The notes beneath the pieces are model-generated. The model ran no database searches and was not told the DNA's origin. It saw nothing but the letters and a program-made list of their open reading frames with translations. Positions 44,032 through 45,556 of a stretch of DNA of 45,556 nt are shown here, piece after piece. A program made the position numbers and the translations under genes. Within the stretch, counting starts at the first letter, position 1. Every line of letters starts with the position of its first letter. The stretch comes from an uncultured SAR116 cluster alpha proteobacterium (GTDB lineage: Bacteria; Pseudomonadota; Alphaproteobacteria; Puniceispirillales; Puniceispirillaceae). Location: contig CACNQE010000013.1 in the NCBI GenBank assembly GCA_902622515.1, positions 1 through 45,556 of the forward strand, given 5' to 3'.

Positions 44032-45228
44032 ATGTTAAACTCGATGGCTAATCTATCCAGCTCATTTTTTTTTATACGGCATTTCTTTTTATTAATTGTT
44101 TGCATCATAACCCTAACTTTGGGTGTAGGCCAGCGCTCTTTTAGTCACGAGATTTCACCTGCAATTGCTGAATTATCGATTAAAGAAAACACTGTTGAAA
44201 TCGATTTTTATTTTTCGGTTGAGATATTTTTGGCAGATATTGATGCTTCAATAATTACTGATACAAACGAAACCAATAAATCAGAAGTTTATGATGAACT
44301 CAGAGCAAGAGATAGCACTGAGATTGAAACTATATTTAAAAGCAAATTTAACACGTTTGCTGATTTAATTACTGTAAAATCAGAACAAGAAATGCTTCAA
44401 GTGAAGTTTTTAGATATAAAAGTGTCTGAAAATAGAGATGTCACAATTCCAAGAGAAAGTAAAATCACACTAGCTGTTGCAACCAAAACAGATGATGTGA
44501 AAATCATCTTTGGTTGGGATAAAAAACTTGGTCCATTAATCGTTAGGCAAGTATCAGAAGAGGACTATACAACTCAGAATGATAAAGAATACGATTTGTA
44601 TTCGGCTTATTTGTCTCCAGGGGAGTTAAGCGCGCCTATTGTTCGTGGTGGGGTTTTGCCGGTTGCTTCAGTTGACATAATAAAAAGTTATTTAGTTATT
44701 GGTTTTGAACACATTATTCCTAAAGGACTTGACCATATATTATTTGTGCTTGGTTTATATTTATTTGCAACGAAAATATCCCAATTAATTTTGCAGGTCT
44801 CAATATTTACAATAGCACATACCATAACACTTGCTATGGCAAGTCTAGGCTATGTTAAAGTACCTGCAATTATTGTAGAACCTCTCATAGCGCTGTCAAT
44901 TAGTTACGTAGCTCTCGAAACCTTGTGGCATACAAAAATAGGATTGTCACGTTTACTCATAATTTTTGGCTTTGGACTACTTCACGGGCTCGGGTTTGCT
45001 TCAGTTTTGATGGATATAGGACTCAATTCGAAACATTTTATCACTGGATTAATTTCGTTTAACATTGGTGTAGAGTTCGGACAATTAGCGGTTATATTAA
45101 CCGCCTATGTAGCAATAGGAATTACTTTTTCAAAAACTCGATTTTATAGGTCTTTTATCCAAATTCCATTATCACTGATTATAGCTTCAATAGGTGGTTG
45201 GTGGTTTGTTGAACGGATATTTCTTTGA
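44032..45228 (+). CDS. HupE/UreJ-type membrane protein (HupE/UreJ_2)
   Basis: A 398-residue protein with a signal-like leader (residues ~15-40, ending near SFSHE), a periplasmic beta-rich part (about 40-220) and a C-terminal membrane domain of about six segments. The membrane part has GLDHILFVLGLYLF, FTIAHTITLAMASLG, LLHGLGFASVLMD and SFNIGVEFGQLAVIL, the histidine-bearing motifs of HupE/UreJ nickel- or cobalt-linked transporters. It is divergent from the DUF4198 gene, a common partner. No urease or hydrogenase gene lies in the window. The ATG at 44032 has only a weak ribosome site, and ATG 44044 is an alternative. Metal transport is likely, the metal unknown. Confidence 0.85.
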   Translation: MLNSMANLSSSFFFIRHFFLLIVCIITLTLGVGQRSFSHEISPAIAELSIKENTVEIDFYFSVEIFLADIDASIITDTNETNKSEVYDELRARDSTEIETIFKSKFNTFADLITVKSEQEMLQVKFLDIKVSENRDVTIPRESKITLAVATKTDDVKIIFGWDKKLGPLIVRQVSEEDYTTQNDKEYDLYSAYLSPGELSAPIVRGGVLPVASVDIIKSYLVIGFEHIIPKGLDHILFVLGLYLFATKISQLILQVSIFTIAHTITLAMASLGYVKVPAIIVEPLIALSISYVALETLWHTKIGLSRLLIIFGFGLLHGLGFASVLMDIGLNSKHFITGLISFNIGVEFGQLAVILTAYVAIGITFSKTRFYRSFIQIPLSLIIASIGGWWFVERIFL

Positions 45229-45251
45229 AGTCTGGCAATTATAAATAATAA

Positions 45252-45278
45252 AAAAGGGGTGAAATTTTCACCCCTTTT
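45252..45278. terminator. Bidirectional intrinsic terminator
   Basis: A near-perfect palindrome: GGGGTGA (45256-45262) pairs with TCACCCC (45268-45274) around AATTT, flanked by an A-run and a T-run. It lies between the convergent HupE-like and DUF1127 genes and can serve both. Confidence 0.88.
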
Positions 45279-45308
45279 CGCAAACGCGCAAGTTTAGGGA
45301 GGAAATAA

Positions 45309-45512
45309 CTATGCGGCGTTTTCGTTCTTAGAGTTACTGTTAGCAAACATTTTATCAGCAACAAATTCTGGTATTTGACCTCTGACAATTCCAATGTCTG
45401 ATAATGTACTATCGTCAAGACCATTTAGCGCACGACATGTATTTGAAAATTCAAGCCATGATACAAATTTTGAGACGATTATATTATTTTTTAAATTATT
45501 TATAACGGACAT
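45309..45512 (-). CDS. DUF1127 small protein
   Basis: A 67-residue protein carrying the DUF1127 motif in its middle: SNTCRALNGLDDSTLSDIGIVRGQI, matching the family's ...L..L.D..L.DIG..R..I pattern. Such short proteins are common in alphaproteobacteria; some take part in phosphate, RNA or stress responses, but this one has no assigned role. The ATG at 45512 is preceded by ATGGAGAAAAA, a strong ribosome site. It is followed by a bidirectional terminator. The flanking arm residues (MSVINNLKNNIIVSKFVSWLE) are not usual for the shortest members. Confidence 0.82.
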   Translation of the reverse strand: MSVINNLKNNIIVSKFVSWLEFSNTCRALNGLDDSTLSDIGIVRGQIPEFVADKMFANSNSKNENAA

Positions 45513-45556
45513 TTTTTCTCCATATTACAACCTAATAGAAAAGTGGGTTTATATAA

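Noticed and set aside
1-45556. CRISPR array, tRNA, rRNA, insertion sequence or prophage
   Set aside because: Reading the whole window I saw no direct-repeat array, no tRNA-like cloverleaf sequence, no ribosomal RNA, no transposase or integrase and no phage structural gene.

Overview
The window reads as a gene-dense, clearly AT-rich stretch of chromosome from a free-living, probably marine, alphaproteobacterium. Support for this comes from the closing DUF1127 small protein, soeABC-type sulfite dehydrogenase genes, an FCD-type GntR regulator, many ABC importers of different classes, and several GST-fold and acyl-CoA enzymes. A SAR116-like or other streamlined marine lineage would fit, but I cannot assign taxonomy from sequence alone. 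I found no tRNA, rRNA, transposase, integrase, phage gene or CRISPR array.

Layout. (1) 1-4.2 kb: the tail of an RbsC-type ABC permease, an unusual cytoplasmic protein that joins a winged-helix DNA-binding region to an ABC solute-binding fold, an OsmC-like protein and a beta-hydroxyacid dehydrogenase. (2) 4.2-8.4 kb, minus strand: a probable operon of a gamma-resorcylate-decarboxylase-like amidohydrolase, a TauE/SafE-type exporter, an FrsA-like alpha/beta hydrolase and an M24 'peptidase' that has lost most metal ligands. (3) 8.6-10.1 kb, plus: a GST and a fumarylpyruvate-hydrolase-like FAH protein. (4) 10.1-15.5 kb: a second FrsA-like hydrolase and a GntR regulator, divergent from a Gfo/Idh/MocA dehydrogenase, a creatininase-family amidohydrolase, a cupin and a D-2-hydroxyacid dehydrogenase. 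(5) 15.5-20.1 kb, minus: a LigF-like GST, a glutathionyl-hydroquinone reductase and a Tau/Ssu/NMT1-type ABC importer ending in a clear terminator. (6) 20.4-22.6 kb, minus: a threonine-synthase-like enzyme and an EamA transporter broken by a one-base frameshift in a homopolymer. (7) 22.8-29.1 kb, plus: a complete Opp/Dpp-type importer. (8) 29.1-38.2 kb: an MBL hydrolase, an acyl-CoA dehydrogenase, a MetY-like enzyme, an alpha/beta hydrolase, a FadN-like fusion and an acyl-CoA ligase. (9) 38.4-43.1 kb: soeABC. (10) 43.2-45.5 kb: a divergent DUF4198/HupE pair and a DUF1127 protein.

How the genes may work together (inference). Two themes recur. The first is uptake and glutathione-dependent breakdown of small aromatic or ether compounds: decarboxylase-like, GST, glutathionyl-hydroquinone reductase, FAH and C-C hydrolase-like genes, with no recognisable ring-opening oxygenase in the window. 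The second is organic sulfur: a sulfonate-type importer, a TauE/SafE exporter, a MetY enzyme inside a beta-oxidation cluster, and SoeABC to oxidise the released sulfite in the cytoplasm. The best candidates for new biology are the wHTH/solute-binding fusion, the degenerate M24 protein, the Gfo-creatininase-cupin-dehydrogenase module with its possible GntR operator, and the combined aromatic/sulfur layout.
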